Shown here: one piece after another, positions 1 to 8,616 of the stretch
Numbering within the stretch: position 1 is the stretch's first letter
How the letters are laid out: each line of letters begins with the position of its first letter
Source: Pseudomonas sp. B33.4
GTDB lineage: Bacteria > Pseudomonadota > Gammaproteobacteria > Pseudomonadales > Pseudomonadaceae
Length of the DNA: 64,000 nucleotides
Assembly (NCBI RefSeq): GCF_034555375.1
Contig: NZ_CP140706.1
Span: 3,773,001 to 3,837,000, forward strand
Reading direction: 5' to 3'
Notes under the pieces: model-generated
Databases searched by the model: none
Told to the model about the DNA's origin: nothing
Seen by the model: only the letters and a program-made list of their open reading frames with translations
Program-made: the position numbers and the translations under genes

Positions 1-1
1 G

Positions 2-769
2 AACATCGTCCCCGGCCACCTGCTCAATGCCGTGCTGGCGCTGATGATCGGTATCTGGCTGATCCGCGCCCTGCGCCGCTGGCTCGACAATGAGTTCCTG
101 CCCAAGACCGACATGGACCCGGGCATGTGTGCGTCGCTGAGCACGCTGTTTTCCAACATCGGTTATGCCTTTGTGATTCTGTTGACACTGTCGTCACTGG
201 GCGTGCAGTGGACCAATCTGGCGTGGATCGTCAGTGCGCTGTCGGTGGGCATCGGCTTTGGTTTGCAGGAGATCGTGAAGAATTTCGTCTCGGGCCTGAT
301 TCTGCTGACGGAACGACCGGTGAAGGTCGGCGACTTGATCAGCATCAGCGGTGTGGAAGGCGACATCCGCCGCATCAACGTGCGCGCCACGGAAATCCAG
401 CTCAGCGACCGCTCGATCGTCATCGTGCCCAACTCGCAACTGATCTCGCAGAACCTGCGCAACGTGACGTTGGGCGGCAGCGCCCAAGGCGTGGCGGGGC
501 TGGAACTGGTGTTCCCGCTGGACATCGATCCTGAAGAGGTCAAGGACCTGTTGCTCAATACTTATCGGGAGAATGAAACCATCCTCGATAAACCCGCCCC
601 TTTTGTGCGTTTCAGCAAGTTGTCGCCGGACGGGATTGCCTTGTCGGTCACCGGATATGTAGGCAGCCCGAGGATTGTCGGGGTGACCAAAAGTGACTTG
701 TTGTTTGAAATTCTCAAGCGCCTCGGAGCGGCCGGAATCGCATTGGCGAAACCGCCGGGAACGACGTAA
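2..769 (+). CDS. MscS-family mechanosensitive channel, C-terminal part (5' truncated by window)
   Basis: The reading frame is open from base 2, so the start lies left of the window and about 255 residues are seen. Two hydrophobic helices precede the MscS pore helix and beta domain, recognised by the segments IGFGLQEIVKNFVSG and LTERPVKVGD, which are typical of the pore-lining TM3 and the start of the cytoplasmic beta domain. The C-terminal alpha/beta domain follows. Channels of this family open under membrane tension and release osmolytes during hypo-osmotic shock at the inner membrane. Because the visible part is the common C-terminal core, I cannot tell a short MscS from a long type with a large periplasmic N-terminus. 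A hairpin terminator follows at 789. Confidence 0.9.
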   Translation, partial: NIVPGHLLNAVLALMIGIWLIRALRRWLDNEFLPKTDMDPGMCASLSTLFSNIGYAFVILLTLSSLGVQWTNLAWIVSALSVGIGFGLQEIVKNFVSGLILLTERPVKVGDLISISGVEGDIRRINVRATEIQLSDRSIVIVPNSQLISQNLRNVTLGGSAQGVAGLELVFPLDIDPEEVKDLLLNTYRENETILDKPAPFVRFSKLSPDGIALSVTGYVGSPRIVGVTKSDLLFEILKRLGAAGIALAKPPGTT

Positions 770-788
770 GCGGGTTATTCCCGAAGCG

Positions 789-816
789 CCTAAAAGCCTG
801 CCTTTTAGGTCTTTAT
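789..816 (+). terminator. Rho-independent terminator after the MscS gene
   Basis: An 8-bp stem (CCTAAAAG paired with CTTTTAGG) with a five-base loop is followed by TCTTTATT, 20 bases after the MscS stop codon. Confidence 0.6.
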
Positions 817-877
817 TGGCGAGCAAACCGCAACCTTATACTCGATGGGTTCTCCTAACGATCAATAAGGATGTTCC

Positions 878-1339
878 ATGCCTCAACGTCTTTTCCTGGC
901 GGCTTTATTCCTCGCCGTCGCCGGTTGTGCCAGCCCTCCTCCTGCGTCCGTCCACACCCATGATCCCGCCAGTTCGACTCTGCAAGGCGATGCTTCACGG
1001 CCGGCTCAGGCGCAGTGGATTCGTACCGAGTTGTACTTTTCCGTGGGTTCGATTGATGGCAAGGAAGGTGCGGTCAGCCCGGCGCGCTGGCGCGAGTTTC
1101 TTGATCAGGAGGTTACGTCGCGGTTTCCTGATGGTTTCAGTGTGCTGGATGCTTATGGGCAGTGGCGGGACAAGGGCGCGAAGGAGCCTGAGCGCTTGAG
1201 CACCAAGGTGATTGTGATCTTGCATGAGAACAGTGCGAAGAATGGGGCCAGCATCGAAGCGATTCGACTGGCTTACAAGCGTATTACCGGGGATTTGTCG
1301 GTGCTGCGGTTGTCGCAGCCGGCGGAGGTGTCCTTCTAG
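878..1339 (+). CDS. DUF3574-type lipoprotein
   Basis: A 153-residue protein with a lipoprotein signal: positive start, hydrophobic stretch and lipobox AVAGC with the lipidated Cys at about residue 17. The mature part contains WIRTELYFSVG and a long helix-strand region as in the DUF3574 family. No enzymatic function is known to me for this family, and the protein should be anchored to an outer or inner membrane leaflet facing the periplasm. An AAGGA-type ribosome site lies just upstream of the ATG. It is bracketed by the terminator at 789 and the repeat element at 1349, so it is probably a single-gene transcript. Confidence 0.85.
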   Translation: MPQRLFLAALFLAVAGCASPPPASVHTHDPASSTLQGDASRPAQAQWIRTELYFSVGSIDGKEGAVSPARWREFLDQEVTSRFPDGFSVLDAYGQWRDKGAKEPERLSTKVIVILHENSAKNGASIEAIRLAYKRITGDLSVLRLSQPAEVSF

Positions 1340-1348
1340 AATCAGAAG

Positions 1349-1563
1349 CCCCTCACCCTAGCCCTCTCCCAAAGGGAGAGGGAACCGATCCGGGGATATT
1401 GAAGAAGTACGCCGACCTGAACGTGCTTCACTGAATCCGTAATCGATTTCGACCTGTATTTGCTTCACTGAATCCATAATCGACTCGGTCTTTCAGGTCG
1501 ATGTATCACCCAAGACACCTCGGTCGGCCCCCTCTCCCTCTGGGAGAGGGCTGGGGTGAGGGT
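1349..1563. repeat. MITE-like inverted-end repeat, copy 1
   Basis: About 215 bp starting CCCCTCACCCTAGCCCTCTC and ending in the inverted form (GAGAGGGCTGGGGTGAGGG). Inside are AT-richer segments with the motifs CGACCTGAACG and TTCAGGTCGATGTAT. Four other copies lie in this window at 13693, 47057, 59558 and 60879. No transposase is present, so it is a non-autonomous, MITE-like element. Its right half is read as the 3' end of the leftward permease gene. Confidence 0.75.
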
Positions 1564-2893
1564 CCGCCTTCAAACGACTTAATCCAGCCAAAAGCACAGC
1601 CCCCACCAGCAACACCCCAATCCCGAAAAACGCCCCCACCCCCACCACCGTCACGCTGGAATACAGCATGTACAGGCACAACCCGAAAAACAGCAGCGGC
1701 AACAGCGGATACAACGGCACCTTGACCGGCCTCGGCACCTCGGGAAAACGCCGCCGCAGAATAATCAGCGCCACACTGCTCAAACTCAGAAACAGCCAGT
1801 ACACCGGGGTCAGGTACTCGACCATTGTGTTGAAACCGCTCTGGGTAAAACTGCCAAACAGCACCAGCAACAACGCCACCGCACCTTCCGCCAGCAACGC
1901 TTTGCGCGGCACACCATGGCGGTCATCCCAGGCGCCAAAACTGCGCAGTTGCGGTACATCGCGCGCAGCAGCGTAAGTAGTGCGAGCGCCGACCAGCAGC
2001 GTCGAGTTGATGGTCGCAATCGCGGCGATACCGACCATCAGCAAAATCAGCATGACACCCGGCGCACCGAAGGCCCGGTTCAACAACTCGACCGCCGGTG
2101 CATTGCTGGCCGCTAATCCAGCGAATCCCAAGCCCTGAACGAACGCCCAATTCAGCGCCAGATAGATCGCCATCAATACGCTCAGCGCACCGAGCATGGC
2201 GATGAAAATCCCCCGCCGGCCATCACGCACTTCCGCCGATAATGTCGCCGCATCGCTCCAGCCGCCGAACGCCAGAAACACAAAAATCATCGCCGCCGAA
2301 AACCCCGCCATACCGGTGTTTTCCGCGACGGGCGAGACACCCGGCGCAGGCGCTTCGATACCTTGCCAGGCCAAAAAAACGCCGGCACTGGCAATGCTCA
2401 AAAAGCCCAGCGCCAACAGCCCCACCAACACAGTCTGGGTCATAAAACCAATGTGCTTGCCAGTGAGGTTGAGCAGCACCAGCGCGGCAATCACCACCCC
2501 GGCAAACAACCCCGAACCGTACTGACCCAGCGGCACCACCGCATCGACATAATCGGCAAACATGAACGCCGACAAGGCAATCCACCCGGTGTGCATCACC
2601 GAAAACCGCGACCAGGCGAACAAAAACCCCATGCGTTCGCCATACGCCGTGCGCAGAAAGTGATAGTCGCCGCCCGGATGCGGAAACGCCGTGGCCATCT
2701 CGGCAAAACACAGCGCGCCGATCATTGAGGCGACACCGCCCAGCACCCACACCAGGTAGAAATATTCCGGCCCGACATTGAGGGCCACGGTCGGCGCGGT
2801 TTTCAGGATGTCGGTGGTGATCACCATGCCCAGCGTGATCAGCAACGCCTGAAACACCGGCAGATGCCGCCCCGGCCCCGCCTCAGAAACCAT
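1493..2893 (-). CDS. APC-superfamily amino acid permease
   Basis: A 466-residue inner-membrane protein with about 12 hydrophobic segments and the APC pattern FAEMATAFPHPGGDYHFLR, so a proton- or sodium-coupled amino acid or amine importer. I chose the ATG at 2893, which overlaps the end of the TonB receptor gene by 11 bases and indicates translational coupling; the frame is open further upstream but that stretch is a shadow of the receptor gene. Oddly, about the last 23 residues (DPHPSPLPEGEGADR and the following tail) are encoded by MITE copy 1, so the original C-terminus was replaced or extended by the repeat. The substrate is unknown; coupling to the receptor suggests both carry the same compound. 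Confidence 0.88.
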   Translation of the reverse strand: MVSEAGPGRHLPVFQALLITLGMVITTDILKTAPTVALNVGPEYFYLVWVLGGVASMIGALCFAEMATAFPHPGGDYHFLRTAYGERMGFLFAWSRFSVMHTGWIALSAFMFADYVDAVVPLGQYGSGLFAGVVIAALVLLNLTGKHIGFMTQTVLVGLLALGFLSIASAGVFLAWQGIEAPAPGVSPVAENTGMAGFSAAMIFVFLAFGGWSDAATLSAEVRDGRRGIFIAMLGALSVLMAIYLALNWAFVQGLGFAGLAASNAPAVELLNRAFGAPGVMLILLMVGIAAIATINSTLLVGARTTYAAARDVPQLRSFGAWDDRHGVPRKALLAEGAVALLLVLFGSFTQSGFNTMVEYLTPVYWLFLSLSSVALIILRRRFPEVPRPVKVPLYPLLPLLFFGLCLYMLYSSVTVVGVGAFFGIGVLLVGAVLLAGLSRLKADPHPSPLPEGEGADRGVLGDTST

Positions 2894-5270
2894 AGGTGGC
2901 GCGAGCGTAGTAGTAGGCGCCGTTGGTGCCGATTGGTGAGAGCACGTCGTACGGCAGGTTGCCGCCGTAGTTGATCGCCGAACCAGAACGTTCCGGGTAG
3001 TTGTCGGTGAGATTGTTGCCGCCCACGGCAATGTTGAATTTCGGCGTAAATTTGTAAGCCACTTCGGCGTCCAGTTGCCACACCGCGCCGTAGGTTTGCT
3101 CCGGTTGCGAATCACCAAAATCGAACACCCGGGTGGTCTCGCCCTGGCGCGTCAGGCGACCGAGCAAGCCCCAGTGCTCGCTGGCCCAGTTGGCGGAAAA
3201 GATGAAACGATCCTTCGGCGCCGCGTCGGTCAAGGTGTTGGTTTCTTCGACGCCAACGAGGGCGTCATTGCCGATGCCCAGCGCCGTCAGTTGCGATGGC
3301 GTGCCTTTGGTGCTGGTGACTTTGGTGTGGTTGTAGGTGTACGCGGTGGTCAGGCCCAGTTGCCCGTCGTAGAACGGCTGATGGTAGTTGAGCACCAGTT
3401 CGGCGCCGTGGGTGCTGGTGTCGGCGGCGTTGGTGAAGAAGTTGACGTCGTGCACACCGGCGACGCCGAAGTTGTCGTTGATGTAGTTTTCCAAGGCATC
3501 GCTGCCAATGCGTTGCGACAGGGTGATGCGGTCTTTGACGTCGATGCGGAACACGTCCAGCGACGCGTCGAAGCGTTCGTTCAACTGGAAAGTCAGGCCA
3601 AGGCTGAAGTTCTTCGAGGTTTCCGGATCAAGCTTCTCGGCACCCAGCGCACGGGCGATCGGGTCGTTGACCGAGAGCACGCGGATGTCAGTCAGCGTAC
3701 CGCCATCGCCGAAGTTGCTGGTGGTGTTCTGGAAGCCACTCTGCGCCAGCGACGGTGCGCGGAAGTTGTTCGACACCGCACCGCGCAGGGCCCATTGTTC
3801 GGTGAGTTTGTAGCGACCGCTGAGTTTGCCGGTGAGCTTGCTGCCGGCATCGTCGTAATGCTCCCAGCGGGTGGCGGCGTCAACGAAGAAGCGGTCAGTG
3901 AGATCGCCGGACAACTCGGCGTAAGTGCCGAACACATTGCGATCCAGATCCGACTCTTCGCTCGGCCGCAGGCCATTGGCGCCGTCGGCTCCGGAGCCAA
4001 TATAGGAGGCCTCGTCACCGGCATAGGTCAGGTAGTTTTCGTAGCGGTATTCGCCGCCAACCGCCAATACAAAGGAGCGCTCGCCAAGACGCAGTTCACG
4101 GCTGAAGTCGAGGTTGGTGGTGGTCTGCCGCAGCTCGTAATCGCCGGTGTCGAACTTCGTGGGTGAGTCTTCGCCGAGGCTGACGTTAAGCGTGCGTCGG
4201 GTCGAGCCATCGAAGCGGTTGCGACCGTGGGTGACGCTGCTGTCGAAGTCCCACTCGTCACCGATCAGGCCTTTGAAACCGGCGGTGGCGGAGACGTCTT
4301 TATTGTCGCCGAGCGATTGCGGCAAGTAGCCGTTGGGGTAGAACTGCGGTTGTTCGGACGGGTAGCGATAGAACTCGGCGCCGGTGGTGTGACGCTGGTT
4401 ATAGGTGCCGAAGCTGTAGGCTTTGCCGCCGGCCAGCGGCAGTTCACTGTTGAACCAGAGGTTGACGTCACGCGCAACGCCGTCGCCCATCACATAGTTG
4501 CGCTGGCCGGGGCTGTCGGCAAAACCGTCGAAACCGGCGCGGTTGGTCGGGTTGCGATCCTTGTATTCGGTGCCTCCACGGATAAACCCGCCCTCTTCGC
4601 CCAGGCGCGTACCGATCTTCGCGGTGGTGACGCTGTTCTGGCCGTCGGTGGTGGTCTTGTCGATGGCGTCCTGATGGGTGTGATAGGCGCCATAGCTGGT
4701 GGACACTTCTCCGCCCTCGGGGGCGTCGTCGAGGATGATGTTGATCACCCCGGCAATCGCGTCGGAACCGTACTGCGCGCCGGCGCCGTCACGCAGCACT
4801 TCGATGCGTTTGATCGCACTGAGCGGGATCGAGTTGAAGTCGACCGGGGCGGTACCGCGACCAATCTTCGAGGAATCGTTGACCACCGCCGACGTATGGC
4901 GGCGCTTGCCGTTGACCAGCACCAGCACCTGATCCGGGCTCATGCCACGCAGTTGCGCCGCGCGCACGTGGTCGGCGCCGCCGGAGTTGGATTGGCGCGG
5001 CAGGCTGAAGGATGGCAGCAACGTCTGCAACGCCGCGCCCAGTTCACCGTCAGCGGCGCCAGCGGATTTGAGGTCTTCGGCGGTGAGCACATCGACCGGG
5101 ACCGGCGAATCGAGCACGGTGCGTGAAGTGCCACGGGTGCCGGTGACCAACACGGTGCCGAGTCGGGATTCGCTGGCAGCGCTGACGGAAGTTTCTTCGG
5201 CGTTGGCCGGAAGTTGCCAGATAGCGGACACGACAGCAGCCGCCAGTAATGAACGGGAACGGTATTGCAT
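2883..5270 (-). CDS. TonB-dependent outer-membrane receptor
   Basis: A 795-residue protein with an N-terminal signal peptide ending near PANAEE, a plug domain with LRGMSPDQVLVLVNGKRRHT and VLRDGAGAQYGSDAIAGVIN, and a 22-strand barrel ending in the expected aromatic residue (ARATYGF). The ATG at 5270 has an AAGGAG site nine bases upstream; an upstream in-frame extension lacks a signal and is rejected. Such receptors bring siderophores, cobalamin, sugars or other scarce molecules through the outer membrane using ExbBD-TonB. The plug resembles non-siderophore receptors, and no Fur box is evident, so the ligand may be organic. It is coupled to the APC permease downstream. Confidence 0.93.
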   Translation of the reverse strand: MQYRSRSLLAAAVVSAIWQLPANAEETSVSAASESRLGTVLVTGTRGTSRTVLDSPVPVDVLTAEDLKSAGAADGELGAALQTLLPSFSLPRQSNSGGADHVRAAQLRGMSPDQVLVLVNGKRRHTSAVVNDSSKIGRGTAPVDFNSIPLSAIKRIEVLRDGAGAQYGSDAIAGVINIILDDAPEGGEVSTSYGAYHTHQDAIDKTTTDGQNSVTTAKIGTRLGEEGGFIRGGTEYKDRNPTNRAGFDGFADSPGQRNYVMGDGVARDVNLWFNSELPLAGGKAYSFGTYNQRHTTGAEFYRYPSEQPQFYPNGYLPQSLGDNKDVSATAGFKGLIGDEWDFDSSVTHGRNRFDGSTRRTLNVSLGEDSPTKFDTGDYELRQTTTNLDFSRELRLGERSFVLAVGGEYRYENYLTYAGDEASYIGSGADGANGLRPSEESDLDRNVFGTYAELSGDLTDRFFVDAATRWEHYDDAGSKLTGKLSGRYKLTEQWALRGAVSNNFRAPSLAQSGFQNTTSNFGDGGTLTDIRVLSVNDPIARALGAEKLDPETSKNFSLGLTFQLNERFDASLDVFRIDVKDRITLSQRIGSDALENYINDNFGVAGVHDVNFFTNAADTSTHGAELVLNYHQPFYDGQLGLTTAYTYNHTKVTSTKGTPSQLTALGIGNDALVGVEETNTLTDAAPKDRFIFSANWASEHWGLLGRLTRQGETTRVFDFGDSQPEQTYGAVWQLDAEVAYKFTPKFNIAVGGNNLTDNYPERSGSAINYGGNLPYDVLSPIGTNGAYYYARATYGF

Positions 5271-5583
5271 ATAACAGCTCCTTGAATCGCAGTTAATACC
5301 CGGCCGTTGCCGACAATAAAGTTCGGCAAGCAATGCGCGGCAATGTCTGCTGTAGTTTTGGATTTCTGGAAGGCAGTAAAGCTTTTTTACGGTGAGTTGC
5401 AGTTTCCCCAACGTGAGACGTTTCCCCTTGAAAGCCGATGCTAGACGAGCTGCCGCAACTCGTAAAAGAACCAATAACGCTTAGGTTAGATCGCTCTAAA
5501 GGATTGTTCTTAGTTCAGCAGAAGTGTTGCGGGGCCAACACTTCAACCAACTAAAAACAATTTTTAGACTGAAATACGGTTCC

Positions 5584-5674
5584 CTGCAGGAGTGAGCCTG
5601 CTCGCGATAGCGGTATATCAGTAAGAAAGTTGTCAACTGACACACCGCTATCGCGAGCAGGCTCACTCCTACAG
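5584..5674. repeat. REPIN-like inverted REP pair, copy A
   Basis: Two REP sequences in opposite orientation with the core GAGCCTGCTCGCGATAGCGG, separated by about 30 bases. It lies in the 427-base gap (5271-5697) between the receptor and the molybdopterin protein gene. The remainder of the gap holds the leader and presumably the promoter of the receptor gene; I see no gene there. Confidence 0.85.
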
Positions 5675-5697
5675 TTTTGATCTGCATCAGACGCTAC

Positions 5698-6363
5698 TTA
5701 GTCGAACTCTTTTCCCAGCCAGGCATCCTCGGCAATATCCAGTTCATCACCACTGAAACGCTGTTCGGCAAACGGATCGGCGTGCAGATGAAAGCCGTTC
5801 TGCTCCCAGAACCCCGGTTGTTCCTGCTCGACAAATTCGAGCCCGCGCAGCCACTTCGCGCTCTTCCAGAAATACCGCCCCGCCACCACCAGCCGCAACG
5901 GCCAGCCATGTTGCGCGCTCAGCGGCTGGCCGGCGTAGTGGGTGGCCAACAAGCTGTCGGGGTGTAACAGATCATCGAGTCGCAAGTTGGTCTGGTAATC
6001 GTGGTCGGCATGGGCCATGACGAACGCCGAGGTTGGCTGGATATCGAACGCCTGCAACAAATCCTGCAGATGCACCCCACTCCACTCGGTGTCGAACTTC
6101 GACCAGCGTGTCACGCAATGGATGTCGCAGCGCAGTTGTCGTTGCGGCAGTGCCTGCAGGTCGGCGTAACGTAATTCGATAGGCTGTGCGAGCGTGCCGA
6201 ACAGGCGCAGCGACCAGTTGGCGAGGTCGTAGTCCGGGATTTCGCCTTCGTGGAGAATTGGAAATCGCTCCGTCAGCACTTGGCCTGGGGGCAGTCGTTT
6301 ACCGAGTGCCGGATCGGTTTTCGGGGAACGGCTTTTGTGTAAGCGTGCAGCTTTGTTGTGCAT
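5698..6363 (-). CDS. Sulfite-oxidase-like molybdopterin-dependent oxidoreductase
   Basis: A 221-residue protein of the sulfite oxidase/YedY catalytic fold. The motif RCDIHCVTRWSKFDTEW carries the Cys that ligates molybdenum in this family, and LRLVVAGRYFWKSAKWLRG matches the cofactor-binding region. No Tat or Sec signal is visible, so it is probably cytoplasmic like the short YuiH-type members, unlike exported YedY (MsrP). The ATG at 6363 gives the usual length; the open frame upstream runs through a REPIN and is rejected. It lies between two REPINs at the end of the transporter operon, so it may oxidise or reduce a product of the imported substrate. Confidence 0.85.
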   Translation of the reverse strand: MHNKAARLHKSRSPKTDPALGKRLPPGQVLTERFPILHEGEIPDYDLANWSLRLFGTLAQPIELRYADLQALPQRQLRCDIHCVTRWSKFDTEWSGVHLQDLLQAFDIQPTSAFVMAHADHDYQTNLRLDDLLHPDSLLATHYAGQPLSAQHGWPLRLVVAGRYFWKSAKWLRGLEFVEQEQPGFWEQNGFHLHADPFAEQRFSGDELDIAEDAWLGKEFD

Positions 6364-6394
6364 AGTCACTCCATTTTCAAGGGTGCCCCCAATT

Positions 6395-6490
6395 CCCTGT
6401 AGGAGTGAGCCTGCTCGCGATAGCGCTGGGTCAAGCGCCAAAGATGTCGACAGACCTGACGCCATCGCGAGCAGGCTCACTCCTACAGGG
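6395..6490. repeat. REPIN-like inverted REP pair, copy B
   Basis: An inverted pair with the core TGTAGGAGTGAGCCTGCTCG, filling the gap between the molybdopterin protein gene and the periplasmic binding protein gene of the same strand. In this position it can act as a transcript-stabilising or attenuating hairpin. Confidence 0.85.
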
Positions 6491-6511
6491 GATCGTTGTC
6501 GGTAGGAGGAT

Positions 6512-7567
6512 CTAGTTGACCACCGGGATCCACGGCGCCCGCGCGACATTGGCGGTATCACCGAAGGCCGGGAGTTTCTGCGCCAGATCTCGAACGTTTT
6601 TCACATCCAGATCCAGCAACTGCTGACGGGTAATCAGCGTCGGCGGCACCAGCACCTGATGCCCCGGACTCTCCCCGGCAATCAACATCGCCAGACTGCG
6701 CACGCTGATCGCCCCCGCCACTTGCGGATTGACCGCCGCCGTCGCCGCCCAAGCGCTGTCCGGCTCTTTCATGATCTGAATATCGGCGGTGGAAATATCG
6801 GCGCTGTAGATCTTCACCTTGCTCGTCAGCCCGGCCTCATCCACGGCGATTTTCGCGCCTTTGGCGAATTCATCGAACGGCGCAAAAATCACGCTGATAC
6901 CCAGGTTGGCTCGAAGCACGGCGCTGGCCTGATCTGCGACCGAGTTGGCGATCGGCGGATTCAGCGTGCCAAAGCGTGCCTTCTCGACGATCCCCGGATT
7001 GGCTTTCTTGACCTGACTCCAGACTTCATCGCGACGCTCCATCGGTGTAAAACCACTGATGTACACGTAGCCGGCATCGAACTTCGTGCCGTTGTCCTTG
7101 ACGGCCTGATCCAGCGCCAGACGCGCCAGTGCATGGTGATCCTGCTCGACTTGGGTCACTTGCGGGGTGTTCAGATCGACGTCAAAAGCGACGACCTTGA
7201 TGCCTTTGGCGATGGCCCGGTCAATCGGCGCTTTCAGCGTTTCTGCCAGGCCGAGCTGAACGATGATGCCGTCGACGCCCAGATCAATCGCCTGATCGAT
7301 CATCTCGCCCTGACTCGCCGCCTGCTGCCGGGCATCGAATACCCGCAGGTTGGCCCCCAGCGCTTCGGTCTGCTTCTCGACACCGCGTAGATACGCCTCG
7401 GGAAAGTCCCCGGAAAACAGATACCCCACCAGCGCGATCTGCACCTGACCTTTGTCGAACGGTGCCGGCGCGCCGGGCAAGGCTTTGGCCTGAGCGCTCA
7501 GCGCCATTGCCGAGAGCAGCGCACCGGCGAGGCAATGACGGGCGAACTGTGTGATTGAACCGTGCAT
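6512..7567 (-). CDS. Periplasmic substrate-binding protein, ribose-type ABC importer
   Basis: A 351-residue type I periplasmic binding protein (Peripla_BP_4). A Sec signal ends near LSAQA at about residue 26. The segments VQIALVGYLFSGDFPEAYL, DQAIDLGVDGIIVQ and VVAFDVDLN are typical of the two-lobed sugar-binding fold. The ATG at 7567 has an AAGGAAG site. It follows the permease gene by 23 bases and would deliver substrate to the membrane complex of the next two genes. The family is mostly sugar-binding, but the operon with a methionine-type importer and oxygenase makes a non-sugar ligand, for example a sulfur compound, possible. Confidence 0.9.
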   Translation of the reverse strand: MHGSITQFARHCLAGALLSAMALSAQAKALPGAPAPFDKGQVQIALVGYLFSGDFPEAYLRGVEKQTEALGANLRVFDARQQAASQGEMIDQAIDLGVDGIIVQLGLAETLKAPIDRAIAKGIKVVAFDVDLNTPQVTQVEQDHHALARLALDQAVKDNGTKFDAGYVYISGFTPMERRDEVWSQVKKANPGIVEKARFGTLNPPIANSVADQASAVLRANLGISVIFAPFDEFAKGAKIAVDEAGLTSKVKIYSADISTADIQIMKEPDSAWAATAAVNPQVAGAISVRSLAMLIAGESPGHQVLVPPTLITRQQLLDLDVKNVRDLAQKLPAFGDTANVARAPWIPVVN

Positions 7568-7590
7568 ACAACTTCCTTGCATAAAGCGGC

Positions 7591-8616
7591 TCAACGCGCC
7601 CGATGCGCGAGGCCGAACGTGAACATCAGGGCCAGCACCAACACCAGTCCCTTGACGAAATCCTGCGCGTAATATGGCGCGTTGAGCATGGTCAGGCCGT
7701 TGAGCAGCGCCGCCACCAGCAGCGCCCCGACCAGGGTGCCAAAGGCGTTGGGTTTCTTCGCGCCGAGTACGGCAAAACCGATCAGCGCCGCGCCGAGAGC
7801 ATCCAGCACCAGACCGTTGCCCGAACTGACGTCACCACGGCCCAGGCGCGCCGCGAGCAATAATCCACCCAGCGATGCGAGCAACGCCGAGAGCACGTAA
7901 GCCAGCAATTTGAAGCGCTGCACCGGCGCACCGGCCAAGCGTGCGGCTTGCTCGTTGCCGCCGATGGCATAGAACAAACGGCCAATGCGCGTGCGTTCGA
8001 GAAACAGCCACACGGCTAAAGCGACTGCGGCGGTAATCAGCACGGGAATCGGCACCACCTCCCACAACCGCCCACGCCCCAGCGCAAGAAACGCGGCACT
8101 GAACGTACCTTCGGTCTCTTCTCCGCTGGGCAGCGTCATGCCGACCGCAATCGAGCGTCCGCCAGTGGGAATCAGCTGCACGCCAATCACCAGAAACATG
8201 CTGCCGAGCGTCGCGAGAATGTCCGGCACCCGCAGTTTGACGATCAGCCAGCCGTTGAGCAGGCCGACCAGCGCCCCGCCCGCGAGACTGATCAACACCG
8301 CCGGCACCGCGCCCCAACCGAGCACAACCATCACGTAACTGGCGATCATCAGGCTCATCGCTGCCACCGCGCCAATCGACAGATCGAGGCCGCCGACGGC
8401 CATGGTCAGCGTCACGCCCAGCGCCAGCAGCGCGACAATCGACACCGATTGCAGGATGCTGAACAGGTTACCGACGCGCAGGAATGCCGGCTCGGCAACG
8501 CTGAAAAACACCACGATCAGCCCCAGCAGCCATAGCAGGCCGTAGCGGATCAACCCGTGCAACAGACGCTCGGCGCGTGCCGGCTTGATCGATAACAGTG
8601 AACTTGAATCAGGCAC
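7591..8616 (-). CDS. ABC importer permease, ribose (RbsC) type
   Basis: A 341-residue inner-membrane protein with 8-10 hydrophobic segments and the BPD_transp_2 signatures LALGVTLTMAVGGLDLSIGA and YAIGGNEQAARLAGAPV. It starts at a GTG that overlaps the ATPase gene by 8 bases, so the two are translationally coupled. It would form the membrane channel, as a homodimer, of the importer made with the flanking ATPase and binding protein. Confidence 0.92.
   Translation of the reverse strand: MPDSSSLLSIKPARAERLLHGLIRYGLLWLLGLIVVFFSVAEPAFLRVGNLFSILQSVSIVALLALGVTLTMAVGGLDLSIGAVAAMSLMIASYVMVVLGWGAVPAVLISLAGGALVGLLNGWLIVKLRVPDILATLGSMFLVIGVQLIPTGGRSIAVGMTLPSGEETEGTFSAAFLALGRGRLWEVVPIPVLITAAVALAVWLFLERTRIGRLFYAIGGNEQAARLAGAPVQRFKLLAYVLSALLASLGGLLLAARLGRGDVSSGNGLVLDALGAALIGFAVLGAKKPNAFGTLVGALLVAALLNGLTMLNAPYYAQDFVKGLVLVLALMFTFGLAHRAR

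Noticed and set aside
3075..5126. Long open frames on the plus strand opposite the TonB receptor gene
   Set aside because: They have low-complexity Gly/Val/Ala/Arg composition and no ribosome sites; they arise from the third-position GC bias of the real minus-strand gene.
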